Shown: piece by piece, positions 43,700 to 56,202 of the stretch
How positions within the stretch are numbered: position 1 is the first letter of the stretch
Layout: every line of letters begins with the position of its first letter
Translations under genes and position numbers: made by a program
Notes under the pieces: model-generated
Database searches by the model: none
What the model was told of the DNA's origin: nothing
The model's input: only the letters and a program-made list of their open reading frames with translations
NCBI GenBank assembly: GCA_011109175.1
Contig: RDEW01000007.1
Span: 91,424-155,423 of the forward strand
Direction of reading: 5' to 3'
Source: Dicyema japonicum
Taxonomy: Eukaryota > Dicyemida > Rhombozoa > Dicyemidae
Length of the DNA: 64,000 nucleotides

Positions 43700-45678
43700 A
43701 TTATTATTATTTAAGCCAAAGAAACACCGTCTTAACCAATAACTAATATTCAGGTGATCCCGGCATCTCTCAATAATCGGGCCATTTTTTCTCGATGCTC
43801 TGACCGTGATCCCACGCATTTTCTATACGGACGGGGGTCCTTTTCCTTTCCTCTTCTGAAATTGCCTCCAGTTGCCTCTATGATAGACTCGAGTGCTCTG
43901 GGGGCAATTTCTTTATCTGTATATTTTTATAGTAACTTTTTTGCTCTTGACTGGATATCTTGAATTTTTGTTAGGTTCGTTGCCGACAGGTTAGATCCCC
44001 ATGCAGCACATGCATAGCCTATTGTTGGCTCGACATACTGCTTGTAGAGGGTCCCGATACCTGGCGGATAAATTCCTCCACAGTTCCAAAGGAAGGCCTT
44101 TACAAAATTGATCTTCTTTGCACAGGTTGATATGATAGATTCCACATGGGCTGAGAAGCAGAGGAAAGTATCAAAAGTTACTCCCAGTATCTTCTGCGAT
44201 TTCTTTTGTGGTATAGGTACTCCATTTAACGTGACATCAATTGTTTGCGTTCCCATCTTTCTATTCTTAGTAAATAGAGTGACTGCTGACTTTTCGGAAC
44301 ATGCATTTAATCGATTTTCGCACAACCATCCAAATATGTTATTTAGTATTCCTTGTAGTCTTTCTTTAGCATGTTCGACGTTTGCGTCTCTAGATGCGAC
44401 AACTATGTCATCGGCATAGGAAAGTAGTATGTCATTATTATTCATAGGTACGGGGAGATCACTCAAAAACAAATTAAAAATGATTGGTGACAGAGGAGAT
44501 CCTTGGGGTACACCATTGGGTAATAATCCCGATCTGGAACTCTTGTTTCCGACGGATACTTTCCCTCGGCGTCCACTTACGAAATTTGCTAACCATAACT
44601 TTAATGGTGCATCAATTTTTGTCAAAAATATTTTTCGTATGAGGATCTTCCTTGGGACAGAGTCGAAAGCTTTTTGAATATCGATCGTACATATGACCGA
44701 TTTTTCCTGTTTTGGCTTGTTCTTGTGTCCTTCAGTTATGAACTTCATTAATGTTGTTAGGAAGGAGGTTGTTGATAATCCTTCCTTGAAGCCATGTTGG
44801 AATGTAGGTTGTGGGAGAAAAGGGCGAATAACTTTTAGGACCAGTTTCTCCAGGATCCTCGACAAAACACATATAAGGGAAACTGGTCTGTAAGAGCCGG
44901 GATCGTTCTTCGGTCTTCCCGGCTTCAATATTGGTCGAATTTTTGATAGTTTCCATAAAGTCGGTATGGTATTTATGTTCAGCGATGTGTTGTAGATGTT
45001 TGTTAATGCATTTATTGATGCTGGGCCCAAGTGTTTCAGCAGAATAAGAGGAATTCCGTCTGGGCCACATGAGTTTGTTTTTTTCTGATTTGATATTGCT
45101 TTGGATACATCTTTAGGGAGAAAATAAATCAGCGGGGCAAATTTGGATGGCTTTCTCTTTATTTTCGTTTGTGTGTTAATCTTTTTATAAGGAATGTGAC
45201 TGATTCGAATACAATGTTTCATATATTTATTCAGATTGAGCTGGCATTGTTCTTTGTTATCTTCGTATTCTGGGTTCTTCAGACGCCTCAACATCTTCCA
45301 CATGTTGGAAATTGAGGTCTGGTTATTCATGGCAGCAGAGATTCGCATGAGTTTCTTCCTTTGGGTGTTGTTTGTGCTTTTCGTGATAAGAATGTTTAGT
45401 GACCTGATTCGATTAATAACCTCTCGTGAACGATGTATCATTTTCTTAAGGTTGTTTCTTTCCATAATTATTTTCCTTGTTTTTGAGTCGTATTTCAATT
45501 TTTCGTTTTTTATATATGCTTTTCTGATAAAAATATTTCTCCCGTCAATGATTGTTTTGTTGAAATGGTAGACAGCTTTGTCTATGGAGGAGAAATTTTC
45601 AGGTTGGAAATGTTGCAGTTTTGAATCAACGAAATTTGTAAAGCCAGTCCAATTTGCATTTTTGTAATCATCGCTACA
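43700..45678 (-). mobile_element. Family-A LINE, 5'-truncated, mostly intact reverse transcriptase
   Basis: The coding frame is open from about 45678 to 43927 on the minus strand. After one shift the tail ends in LLRDAGIT-stop near 43750. The endonuclease and leader are missing at the 5' side. The 3' tail is TTAAATAATAATAATAAAC on the minus strand. Confidence 0.85.
43927..45678 (-). CDS. CR1/Jockey-like LINE reverse transcriptase, long open frame
   Basis: About 583 codons are open without a stop. Motifs: NANWTGFTNFVDSKL (post-endonuclease linker), KKTNSCGPDGIPLILLKHL, KLSKIRPILKPGRPKNDPGS and YRPVSLICVLSRILEKLV, HGFKEGLSTTSFLTTL, VICTIDIQKAFDSVPR (palm Asp), WLANFVSGRRGKVSVG, LLPNGVPQGSPLSPIIFNL, ILLSYADDIVVASRD (catalytic pair), KSQKILGVTFDTFLCFSAH (thumb) and YVEPTIGYACAAWG. 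All catalytic residues are in place. The final 60 codons lie in another frame after 43927, so the protein is C-terminally short. Of the family-A copies here it has the best preserved reverse transcriptase, with low divergence. Confidence 0.9.
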   Translation of the reverse strand, partial: CSDDYKNANWTGFTNFVDSKLQHFQPENFSSIDKAVYHFNKTIIDGRNIFIRKAYIKNEKLKYDSKTRKIIMERNNLKKMIHRSREVINRIRSLNILITKSTNNTQRKKLMRISAAMNNQTSISNMWKMLRRLKNPEYEDNKEQCQLNLNKYMKHCIRISHIPYKKINTQTKIKRKPSKFAPLIYFLPKDVSKAISNQKKTNSCGPDGIPLILLKHLGPASINALTNIYNTSLNINTIPTLWKLSKIRPILKPGRPKNDPGSYRPVSLICVLSRILEKLVLKVIRPFLPQPTFQHGFKEGLSTTSFLTTLMKFITEGHKNKPKQEKSVICTIDIQKAFDSVPRKILIRKIFLTKIDAPLKLWLANFVSGRRGKVSVGNKSSRSGLLPNGVPQGSPLSPIIFNLFLSDLPVPMNNNDILLSYADDIVVASRDANVEHAKERLQGILNNIFGWLCENRLNACSEKSAVTLFTKNRKMGTQTIDVTLNGVPIPQKKSQKILGVTFDTFLCFSAHVESIISTCAKKINFVKAFLWNCGGIYPPGIGTLYKQYVEPTIGYACAAWGSNLSATNLTKIQDIQSRAKKLL

Positions 45679-45679
45679 A

Positions 45680-47085
45680 AAATATTAAACATATTTAAAA
45701 ATTTATAATTTTTCTTTCCAGTATTAGGATCGAATCAGTATTGAATTTTTTAAAATTATGATGTGCTTTATATTTTTGAAATTACTTAAAATTCAATTTT
45801 TGTCTCTGAGAATTGATATGGTACGATCCTCAGAGTTTTAATAGAATAGCACAGGCTGATGGTCTGATATTTTAGATTCTTTAATAAATTGTGGTCCTTC
45901 AATTATCACTCGTTGTTTACATCGAGTCCACACTTTCCTTTCTCTTAACTAATCGCCTGGGATAATGGACTTTTATTTTATTTTGTATAATCGTATTTGG
46001 TAAGTCGATAAAACGACTAATCTTGTCCTGAATTTGACTGTAGAGACGTTAGATGCGTGTCAGTTTGACAACGATACCCCAAAGTCAGCTAACTGAATGT
46101 TTTCCGTAAGACCAAGTCCTGATAAGATCATAAACTATACTAAGGACTCCCAAGATCAGTGTCCGATTAGTTAATGAGCTTCAGTCCAAACTGAACTCCA
46201 GCACAGTCGAGCCTGTTGTTTACGTACTGTGAAATCTTACATAAATGGAGTGAATTATCTCAAAATTTAATTCTAAAGATATTAATTAAGTCGACCTCGT
46301 TGAATCCTCTCTTCGGGATCTTCACTACATTGTTGTGGACACACTACGATACCTTCTAATAGAAATCAAAGTTCTTTTCTATTTGCAAATTCGTATTGTC
46401 CATATTTCCTTTCCATAGAGGATATCTGAATATCAGGAAAGTAGTACATCATCGATGATTAAGTTGTTACAAAAACTCTCAGTATTTCTCGCTACGGTTA
46501 ATTTCTCTTCATTAATATTCTAGAGAATGTCCGATTGATGATGTCCACCATAACTTTTATTTCCATCACGGCAATCTAATCGAAGGTCTGAAGGACTGCT
46601 GTAGATTGGCTGCCCTTTAGACTTGTTAATATTCTGTCATTTTCAGTAATATTTGCTAGATTAAAGGCAACAATGAGTGGAAACATGGTGAAGTCCCAAG
46701 CCATAGAAACAGGACTATTAAATAAACTCAATTTCTGACCTTATTATGTTGTTGTACAGTCCAAACAGTAGTCGATGAAGAGTTATCCTGTGCTTCTTTT
46801 GCGAAGATTCAAAACCACAAATGAATTTTACTTAGCCTTGAATTAGGAAGGGGAAAAGCAATAGTTAACAAAAGTCAAAGTAACCCCAAATAAAATTCCT
46901 TCAATTGAGAATTAATAAATCAAGTTAATATTGTGCCTATTGCTAATAATAGTTAAAAAGCCATAAAAACCAAATTTATCACAATTTATGATTTAAAACC
47001 CCATTTTTCAAAAATATTGATTATATTCAATTTAACATACTACCAGGATTCACCATCACTTCTATTTACAAGGTATAATTTCTTG
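45680..47085. other. No gene recognised
   Basis: Both strands give only short frames. Composition at 46050-46800 suggests an old LINE, but I could not place any motif. Confidence 0.45.
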
Positions 47086-47089
47086 GATT

Positions 47090-47650
47090 TAAATCGGAGA
47101 TGCAGAGTTGAAAACCGCGCTTGGATGTATCCACACAGCTGCCGTTGTGGAAGAATCGTCTAAACCAAATGCCTACATCCTTGTCTTGCTAATCGAGTGC
47201 AGGACGTGCCGCGGACCACGAAGCTCTCAATGACGTTGTTCTAAAGGACACTCAAAGTCGCGTGGTTTTTAGCTAAAGTATAACCTTTAGGCTTAGACAG
47301 ACGCTATGGAAAGAAGCAGATGGGATCTCATTATTTCCATTCTATCACGGTATATTAGTCGTTTGGGACGTCACTTGTGTGGACACCTTTTTTGTGGCCA
47401 GATCGCTGACGCCGACACACTCACCTGGAGACGCGGCAGACAGACAGAGTGAGTGAATATCGGGAAGTACGAACCACTCCTGGAAAACTACCATTTCGTG
47501 CCTATTGCGATGGAGACTTTCGGGGAAATGGGAAAGAAGACAGACACCTTTCTATCTGACGAAAGATCGCTTCGAAGAGACTTTGGTTCAGACTGTAGCA
47601 GTGATCAGAAGAAACGGTCACGCATTCTTTGTTTCTTATTAAAGGACTTA
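47090..47650 (+). mobile_element. Family-C LINE C-terminal fragment (knuckle and nuclease)
   Basis: The plus strand, across frames, gives SAGRAADHEALNDVV, then EADGISLFPFYHGILVVWDV with TCVDTFF, and RRNGHAFFVSY-stop near 47645. The VVWDVTCVDTF motif is the nuclease core. The frame at 47453-47662 is out of register and not real. Confidence 0.65.
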
Positions 47651-47654
47651 TTTT

Positions 47655-48105
47655 TTATTTGATTTTGTCAAAAATGTAAAAATTTACAATGTTAAACTAA
47701 TTTATTTATCGCTAAAATATTTTGTCCACACGATTTGGATATTCGCTTGACCTACCATTGTAAATACAGTGAATTCCTCTAATTGGCCAATTTGTGGCTA
47801 AAAAATTCACGTCAGGGTTCAAAAAACCAATTTTCCTTAGAAATTCCAATTCTCAAATGGTCACACATCATTAAAAATAAAATTTTTTTTACTAATCTTT
47901 TCAATTATTTTATTGAAAAAATAAAAATTTCAAACTAAAATTAACCATGTGTTCGAAAGCTTTTTGTTGCAATATCAAGGCTTAATGTTTTTAAAACTCG
48001 AAATTTTGAGATATAGAGACAGAACAATACTAAATCGTGCCAAAAATCGCACACAGATTTTCTGATTTATTTTAATACTCGAATTTCAAAAAAACGTGAA
48101 TTATT
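47655..48105. other. AT-rich stretch, no gene recognised
   Basis: No coding or structural signal. Confidence 0.5.
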
Positions 48106-48109
48106 ATTA

Positions 48110-48640
48110 TTAGAAGCACTCCCGAGAAAATATAAATAGTTAATTTCCCTTCGTATTCCTAATAATTCTCTCCGACAACCTCGATCTTGACTCTGTTGCG
48201 CGGTATTCTCTTATGTCTAGAATCGTCCGAAAGTTAGTCCCATACCAACCGGCGATAAGTCTTCGTTCAAGATATTCGGAATGTCTGCTTGTCTCCGCGA
48301 AATCCGGCTCCGTGTGCAAAGGTTATCATTGCGAATTTGCGGGGAACTGGTCATTTAAGCGTAACACGTGGCCATAAGGCTCCATCTTGATTTGAAAATA
48401 TCATTTGACAATACGCCGGATTTCATTTATTATAAAGTTTGCATTAGAATCTTCATAGCAGTTAATCCTGATTGCCGATTTGAGCTTTGTGGAAGAGTCA
48501 AGACGGTCCCATTTCCCGTTTAGAGATTCCCCATATCCCAAGTTGAGGCTAGTACCGGGATGACAAAATTTTTTGTATTCTAAGCCCTGGTGTTTAGTCC
48601 TATCTCTTCTTGTGGCTAGGTCATATCCAGTTGGTGTTTC
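48110..48640 (-). mobile_element. Family-B LINE C-terminal fragment
   Basis: Reads from GLEYKKFCHPGTSLNLGYGE (counterpart of IYKAFIIP...SETWG at 25105-25160) through KWDRLDSSTKLKSAIRI to the GHVLRLND counterpart near 48350 and a tail with GGGAGTGCTTCTAATAATAA. It shows the uninterrupted sequence across the point where the IS630-like element sits at 25219. Confidence 0.7.
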
Positions 48641-48644
48641 TTGT

Positions 48645-50280
48645 GAGGTTGTATAAGTCTTCTGCAATTGAAAGTTCTCAGAGTGAACGGAGATGTCGGT
48701 AAAGAATACGATTAAGACATAGTGCACTAGAGATGTCGTCACCACCTCAACCAAACAAAAACTGTGAATAATTTTCTTAATCCCGAGATTCCATATTGAA
48801 AACATCTAAAAATATATTTCCAATCAAATCGTTAATATTTTAGCAACTTGATACTAACTTTAACAACTTTATTAGCAAGGAAAATCAAAGAGGGAATTAT
48901 TTGACCTCTGCCGCAAGTCCTGCAAACGCATGGACTCTTCTATTGCTCTCAGATTCCTCTTATCGTTTTTTTGCTGCAACATATGAGTCAATGATGGCAT
49001 CTCTTTTTAGGTAGTTTTCCATCTTTTTTTTCTGCTGCATCTTTTATCGATATTACTAGCAAATTTTCATTTACACAACAAATTGAATTCTCGGATGACA
49101 CCGATAAAATATTGATGTTCCAGTCCCTGGTATAGCCCTTTCTTTCCAGTATAAAGATATCGATTCGAAGCCCGAGATTACCTTATTCTAATTGACTTCA
49201 TCTTCGTTTCGTTGACAATTATTATATCAGCTTTGTCGGCAACTTGATACTAAGCTATTAGAATGGATGGATTTGATGAAATCTAAGGGTATTTTTAATT
49301 TGTTTAGATGCAAATGACTTATATCAAAAAACCACAAATTATTGCTGAAAAGTTATCAATTAGTAACAGATAACATGATTTATTCACAAACCCCAACTAA
49401 CTAAACAAGGTAAGAGTCATTAACTAAAGAGGAAAGCCAAGATTTGGGGTCGTTCTATATCGGGGCACTCTCATGAGACACCGTATGTCTCTTCTCCGTA
49501 AAAAGCCCCAATTACAATGCGAGTTTCCACAAGCAATGTAATAAATCACCGATTCTTCTCGTTTTTCTATCGTATTCGTCATCAATTTCAGATGCTAAAT
49601 CCAATCCATGTGCTTCAATTTAGTTTCATTTATAATTAGAACTTCCATCTGGATCGTGCTGGCTATAGCAACCAGCACTGAGGCCCGTTTCCAAAGAGAA
49701 CGGGCATTAATCAGGTTTATCCTGACTACTTCTGGTTTTTTTTTCGGTGGCTGCCCTCTCTCTCTGTATTGAAGCTTCTATATATGTCCTATTCCAGCCA
49801 GTTTTAATATCAATTAGTGACTTCAAGAATTCTAAAGGATTCTTACAAGATTCAAAAAAGACATGGTTTTCGAATGCATAAAATACATGGGGTAATGATA
49901 GCTGGCAAACAACCTGACCAAATTCCCGCTCTCCCCCATAATTAATAATATTTTATTGTTATAAAGTTAAATTTTTGGGTTAAAAAATTCCCAAATTGCC
50001 CAAAAATAGTTCAGGAACAATTTTGGGCCAATTTAAGGGACTTTACTGTATCCAGATCTGAAAATTCCTCAGCTTAGGAGAGGGCCGAGAATATTTATTA
50101 ACCTCGTTTATCGCAAGGAAGATTAACGGCTTATTGAGCGAATTTATCTACAATTTCATGTAAAGAAATAAATTTTCAATTTTGAGAGCAAATAACCCTT
50201 TGTATGTTTGCGATATATTATTAACCCCAATTTCGCTAACTTGTAAAAAACTGCAAAGATTGTGAATTCCAGTTTGAAAT
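48645..50280. other. No gene recognised
   Basis: Long AT-rich stretch. Only short frames, none with motifs. Confidence 0.45.
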
Positions 50281-50284
50281 GTAA

Positions 50285-50500
50285 ATTTATTTTATTATAA
50301 GCACTTTTACAAGACCAAAGAACCTTATAATAACTAAGGTCTCGTTTGTGTCACACGTTTCAAAATCTACTTAACTAGCGTTTCCATGGCCCTCTGCTTT
50401 GGGCATCTGTTTTTAGATCTTTTAATTCTTCTGCAGATTTAAGTTTTCTTCCAATTCCATTAAGATCCTTGTTCAGAGCCACGGGTAGAGTGACTCAGAT
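50285..50500 (-). mobile_element. Family-B LINE 3' end fragment
   Basis: Matches 43195-43400 closely (shared TTTGTGTCACACGTTTCA and a matching AAGTGCTTATAATAA-type tail on the minus strand). 5'-truncated. Confidence 0.65.
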
Positions 50501-50539
50501 ACAAGTCTAATGGCGTCAGATACAAGCCAAAGGTGTATC

Positions 50540-52975
50540 CAAAAGAACCATTTGTCAACGACCAGCCAGAGGAGTTTCCCCTGACGGTACTTCCTACACA
50601 TCCGTGCACTTTTCCGGTGGAGACTCGTCATGTCAGGAGATGTTGAAATGAATTGGACCAAAGGCATTGAAGATACTTAGCCTGAACATTAACGGAGTTT
50701 AGCAAGGCATCCGAACTAAGTTTATATTTGGAGAGGAATAAAATTTTACAAGAGACCAAGCTTTCTGGGAAATCCACTACTCCTAAATTTACCGTTTCAG
50801 TGATAGTCGACCGACAATCGGGCCGAGGTTGAGGACTAATGACCTTTGTCAGGAGAGGCATATGTTCGATAAACACTCATCCATATTCAGGAATCTGAAA
50901 GAAGACGCAAACACAGAAGTTATTGGGATTACGGTGCAGACCTTTCTCGGAGGTATTATCATTGCCAACGTCTATGTTCCTTCTCCAGGTTCCTGTGCAA
51001 AAAGATTTTCTATTGATTGGTCTGCCTTTGATATGATGGAAAACTTGTTGGTGTCCAGAGATTTTAATGCCAAGCACCCTTCGTGGTATGAGAAACAACC
51101 TCCAGAAACAAGGGGATTTCATATTATTTCCCAATTAGAAAATCTGTCAATTATGAACAACCCAACTAGAAATACACAAACCTCGTATAATAGCAAGGAT
51201 TCGGTTACATCACCGGACATTACGTTATGTTCACCACGGCTTGCTCTGCTTATATGCTGGTCTGTAAACTATGACCATAATCCCATTCTGATCAAAATCA
51301 ATTGTACACCAATGACGCGTTCAAAACACATCATATTTTATGACTATATTAATGCTGACTGGGCAGGATTCAGAAAATACGTGGATTCGGCCCTATTGAA
51401 TTTCCATCCATATATTTTCAACTCAATTGATAGAGCAGTCTTTCACTTTAATAAGGTGATTTTGGAAGTGAGAAAACTATTTGTTCGAAAAGGATTCTCA
51501 AAAATCACCAAGAAAAAATTTGATCGTAGAATCAAACTAATGAAAGAAAGGAATTGTCTCAAACGTGCACATTCTTCCACACAAAATACCAAAACCGAAA
51601 AGGAGGCACCCAACAATGTATACTCTACCGGGAGATGTCGCTTTGGAAATCTATCGAACAAAGAACACACATTCCCGTGGACCGGACGGGATCCCGGTTA
51701 TTCTTTTGAAAAAGATGGGCACAGTTGTAATATAACACTAACATGCATCCTCAACTACTCAATCAACTTCAACTGTATATGGAAACTTTCTAATATTCAT
51801 CCAATACTGAGGCCTGGGAAACCAAGGGAGGACCCTGCTTCTTACAGGCCTTTGTTGCTCTTGTGCGTACAGACAAGAATCTTAGAAAGGATGATTATGA
51901 CAACACATGACATTTCCTCCCGAATGCCAGTTTTCAGCATGGTTTTAAAAAGGACGATCACTATCACACACCTAAATACTTTAAAGAAGTTCATAACAGG
52001 TGGCCTTAACATTAGACCAGGACAGAAAAAGACGATTGTCTGCTCAATTGATATCAAGAAGGCTTTTGACTCGGTTTCGAAAAAGATTATCTCGCATAAA
52101 ATATATTTTTCAAACATTGACGCAAATCTGAAATTGTGGTTGGGAAATTTCTTGAGTAGTCAACGAGGACAAGTAGACTATTCCAATCGATCTTCCGTAT
52201 CAAGACTATTAGCAAATGGCGTTCCCCAGGGCTCCCCATTATCCCCTTCCTATCTAACCTTATGATGGATGACTTGCCACTTCCTCAGGGGGACGTGACT
52301 TATTATTAACGTATGCTAATGATATAGTCATTGCCTCGAGAGATGTGAGCATTGTGGAAGCAACGAAAGAACACAGGACAATATGAATAAATTAAGTTTA
52401 TAGCTTTGGGAAAATCAATTGACTGCTAGCCCGAAGTCGGTGTCGACCCTATTCACGACAAACATAAGACTAGGGAAGTATCAATTGACGTCACACTGAA
52501 AGATTATACCGCAAACCAAATACCAGAAAATCCTGGGAGTCATTTTGGACACCTTCCTAACCTTTACAAAACATGTTGAAAATATGTTATTGACTTGTAC
52601 GAGGAAATCAACTTCCTGAAGGCGTTCATGGGAAACCTAAAAGACAAAAGATCTGAGTGGTCTGGATGTCATATACAAACAGTTCATAGAGGCTACAATA
52701 GGATACGCATGTATTATCTGGGGATCTAATTTTCTGAAACGAATTTGGACAAGATATGGAACAATCAAGTGAAGGCATCAAACCTACTAAGGAAATATTC
52801 CAGAGTTTAAATCCTGCCTAGAAACTTAGAAATTTAATAGAGGCGACTGGAAAAGTGCCTCTGCGAAGGGCTCGGTATGCAGACCCCGTCCATATCGGAA
52901 ATGTGCAGGAACGCAGTCAGAAGACCGAGAAAAGATGCGGAGACTGCTAAGGGAGGCTGGGATCACCTGAATTTG
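50540..52975 (+). mobile_element. Family-A LINE with decayed 2A leader, endonuclease and reverse transcriptase
   Basis: Starts with leader sequence and a 2A motif broken by a 2-nt deletion (50636-50660), then a linker with LKILSLNINGV, the endonuclease and the reverse transcriptase (50829-52265), decayed thumb pieces, and a final AGIT-stop at about 52962-52973. It is a different subfamily from copies A and B. Confidence 0.85.
50829..52265 (+). pseudogene. Endonuclease-reverse transcriptase polyprotein of the LINE at 50540
   Basis: 478 open codons. Endonuclease: IIIANVYVPSPGSC, LLVSRDFNAKHPSWYEKQ (Asp/Asn), SPDITLCSPRLALLICWSVN and YDHNPILIKI (the SDH motif has Tyr for Ser). An internal deletion brings the linker close to IWKLSNIHPILRPGKPRED, followed by SYRPLLLLCVQTRILER, IVCSIDIKKAFDSVSK (palm Asp), WLGNFLSSQRGQV and LLANGVPQGSPLSPSY. 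The frame ends just before the YADD region, where the next frame has LLLTYANDIVIAS, so YADD has become YAND. Inactive. Confidence 0.85.
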
Positions 52976-52979
52976 TTAT

Positions 52980-53700
52980 TTTGGATATGACGGTGGTTTT
53001 TTGGTTCAATAAAATAAAAAAATAAAGTAATTATCCATTATTATATTTGCAGGGGCATTTTATGTCCATTCTAAGCACGTGCCCAAACAGTCTCCATTCT
53101 GATTCAATAATATCGATGCTTATTGGCCTCGATTGTGCCACAGATTATAATTTCTTATTTGATGTTTTCTTGGCCAACCTAGGCCCATTACATTGCGTAA
53201 TTGTTTTCGATGAAATATATCTATTTTCTTGAGCTCTAACTTTGTGATACCCCATGTACCCGAGTTGTGGCTTTATATATGCGTTGTATAGTCTTATTCT
53301 TGGATTTGTTTTATTAGCTTTCGTCGACTCCAGATCTTCTTCATTTTCTTATACATGGCAGTGGCTAGAACTCTTCTATACATCATGTCCTCACTATAAC
53401 CAAGTAAGAATCCCAATTTCTTTTTTTCCTCCAATTTTCATCAATATGTTTTAATTCCCTTGTGATTCTTATGTGTTCAGTCTTTTTCCTATGGGAGTGC
53501 TTCGATACACGTATGAATTAGATGTTGGAGATATTGTATTCTATTTTTTAATTACTTAAAAGGTTCTTATACAAAAGATTATGGAACGAATCCTTGTCTC
53601 AGGTTAAATAAATTCGCGCATCCATATGGTGACCATTGTTGGCTGAGAGACAACTATCCCCTAACTCGCCTTGGTAAAGTTTAGGGAAAAAGAATAATAT
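52980..53700. other. No gene recognised
   Basis: Short plus frames at 53047-53232 and 53254-53454 are hydrophobic and unassigned. Confidence 0.45.
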
Positions 53701-53709
53701 AAGGGTAAT

Positions 53710-53890
53710 TATTATTAGCACTTTCACGAGAGCCATAATATTTATTGCGCAGCATGTGCAGCAAAAAATATAAAAGAGAGTTAGTTTGCTCCAAGCTCTT
53801 CTGTTCTTAGCAGATCCCTCAGTGTGTCTAAGTCGTCACCAGATGCCAATGTTTTTTTACGGCTTTCAGATCGTTTGTAAAACGAAGGGT
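53710..53890 (-). mobile_element. Family-B LINE 3' end fragment
   Basis: The minus strand reads LASGDDLDTLRDLLRTEELG and a tail GAAAGTGCTAATAATAATTA, the family-B C terminus and 3' end. Confidence 0.7.
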
Positions 53891-53959
53891 AACATATTAA
53901 AGGTTTAAATATTTTCATTTTTTAACAAAAACAAATGTCAGTTGAGGAAGCCGGCAGCG

Positions 53960-56190
53960 TGGATTGCGAACGAGTTCCCTCGGAGTATGATTATTGCAAT
54001 CTTTTGTCTCAGCCATAACCCTTCTCGTTGATCCCTTTTATTTCTGGCAAGCATTCCTCCGAGTTCTCGCAAGAACTCAGCCGTCATTGGACCAACGGCT
54101 CCCGATGATTCGGTCGCAACAGGAGTAAATCGGTAGCGGTCCCTGAGGCAAGAATATTTCTTGATTTTTAGGTTCTCCGCAGCTGCTCCAGGTGTCTGAA
54201 CCGATTTGTAAATATTCGTGCTTGAGAACGTGTCTACACAAGTTTGTGAAGGGGAAAAGGGTCATCCCGTCAGGTCTCTTTCCATCTCCTCGATCAAGAC
54301 CCACTGGTTCAAGCTGTGCTGGGAAACCTGCAGCCTTCAAGCTCTGACGATCACATCGTTCAGAGCAGCATGACGTGGTCTTCTTCCGGCGCTTCTTCTG
54401 CAGGACAGCGAGTGCAATCCCTTTGCATAGACTGTTTTCCCGCATCGGCATTGGTGCTCCTGGCAAACGTCTAGTCCCAGCATTTGTCCGATTCCAATCC
54501 TCAAAGAATCGTCGTCCAAAAAGGACCCGAGGTTTGGGCAAGGTATTGCACCGAGCCATGCTCCACTCCCTCCACTTGAAGTTGACACCAAACAAGCCAG
54601 ACGATGTTTATTTGCTTCTTTTTAAGATCTTCTGAAATTTTGGAGCAGATAATGTTATCCTAATTACTTTACTTCGTTGTGTCTTCTGGGATTTTGAGTC
54701 CGAACCCGTTCCATTTCCGACAAGCGTCGTCAAATGACTTAATCCAGCGAACTCCAATAGTGTGATGAAGGACTTAACGTGTCAAATGGCTGCAGCTTGA
54801 GAGAGACGATAGATATGTTGGGTACGCAACCTCCAGCACCGATCTTACCGACACCCCAAATCCAGAGGGAAGCTTACATTGTTTCCAACCAAGTTCGTCG
54901 AAGCGGACGTTAATTAGTGACTCGACTGTTTGCTTGAGAGACTTGTCTATTGAAAGTAGAATGTCATATTGTTCGTAGCAGGGTGAACATCGGAGTAGAT
55001 ATAAAAGCTTGGGTAGTCCGATGTTGTTTCTCATCAGGAAGAAAGATGTGTGAGAGTCGAGACATGACAATCTTTTCGCAAGGCGTGTTAATTCTTCATT
55101 TTTGGAAAGTAGATGGTTCTTGAGTTCTTCTTCGCTGAGTGGGCATCCGAGGAAATATAATTTATCAACTGGCACAGTCGGGATCCCAGGAAGCAGTTCG
55201 TTAAAAGACTCCTTGATAGAGAGGAAGTCGGTGTATGGATATGAGACATTTATTAGCTCTGATTTGTTAACATTGATGTCCAAGCCCAAATGTTTTAAAG
55301 CGGGTAACGCTTTACGTAATGAATTGTATGTTTCCTTGAACGATCCTCCAATTGTGGCATCATCGAGGTACCAGAGATTTAGCTGAGCATCAATTGATCT
55401 CACAACATCATCAATGGTCAGGGCGAATAAGAGAGGTCCGAGCGGATCTCCTTGTTGGACACCCGTTTTTGATTTAATAATTTCATTTTCAAAAACCAAG
55501 ACGTAAGTAGGAGCCCTCTTTCAACACGTTTCATAATTTTTCTCTTCTGAAAGAATTGAAAGCATTCGTTATGTCCAACTTGATTCCAATGCATTCATTT
55601 GAAATATTTTTCTGTGTGAAGAATCGCCTTGCTGCATGAATCGCAGTCTCACATCCGTTCTGGATACTAACACCCATTTGTTTAGGAAAGAACTCCTTTC
55701 CAAGTTGTCGGCTCACCAGGGTCGATGCTACCTTTGCTGCAAGTCTTCTGAAATAGTTCCCGACCGCAATGGGGCGGATTCCTCCGTTGGGTTTTTTGAA
55801 AGCAAATAGCCTTGCGGAGAAGATGCAATTCTCTGGCATATTCTGGGATGTCGTCGTTAACCATTTTTCTGATTAAGTCCGTAATTGATTTGACAAGACA
55901 GCGTCCAGCTTCCGAGGTGTAAGTGGACGTAAGGTCCTTAATATGGCCAGGACGTAACCCTTCCAAGCCTCCACCGCTGCTAGCGTCGAAGGAAGTTATT
56001 CCGTGGCGCACTTCGGATTCGTAATGATAATCTCCGGGGTTCCTTCAGGATTCAAAAACTTTTCATTGTCAGTCGGTGCATCGGGGAGCTTCAGTATTTA
56101 GGACCTCGGGGGTACAAGACAATACTGTGTCATTGGACGTGATAACCCGTAAGGCTGCCCGCACGTCGGCCTCCAGATGTTTCCGGTTTA
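53960..56190 (-). pseudogene. YLDD reverse transcriptase with zinc knuckle and PD-(D/E)XK-like nuclease
   Basis: Minus-strand frames: 55682-56011 (GLEGLRPGHIKDL), 55531-55839 (KPNGGIRPIAVGNYFRRLAA, QMGVSIQNGCETAIHAARR, IGIKLDITNAFNSFRR with the palm Asp), 54774-55499 (KTGVQQGDPLGPLLFALTID, LNLWYLDDATIGGSF catalytic pair, LGLDINVNKSELI, IGLPKLLYLLRCSPC) and 54077-54595 ([20 protein letters not shown] with [17 protein letters not shown], then [20 protein letters not shown]). A few frame shifts separate them and the VWDVT core is disrupted near 54250. The architecture, reverse transcriptase then Cys/His knuckle then restriction-like nuclease, is that of non-APE LINEs. Confidence 0.85.
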
Positions 56191-56202
56191 CTCTCTCCTT
56201 TA
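56190..56202. repeat. Target-site duplication ACTCTCTCCTTTA, left copy
   Basis: Identical to 57884-57896. Brackets the nested LINE. Confidence 0.9.

Noticed and set aside
48401-48805. 134-codon minus-strand frame with a hydrophobic start
   Set aside because: Its second half aligns base by base with the family-B LINE at 25076-25215 and 26263-26300, so the frame is a chance reading across a LINE fragment, not a secreted host protein.
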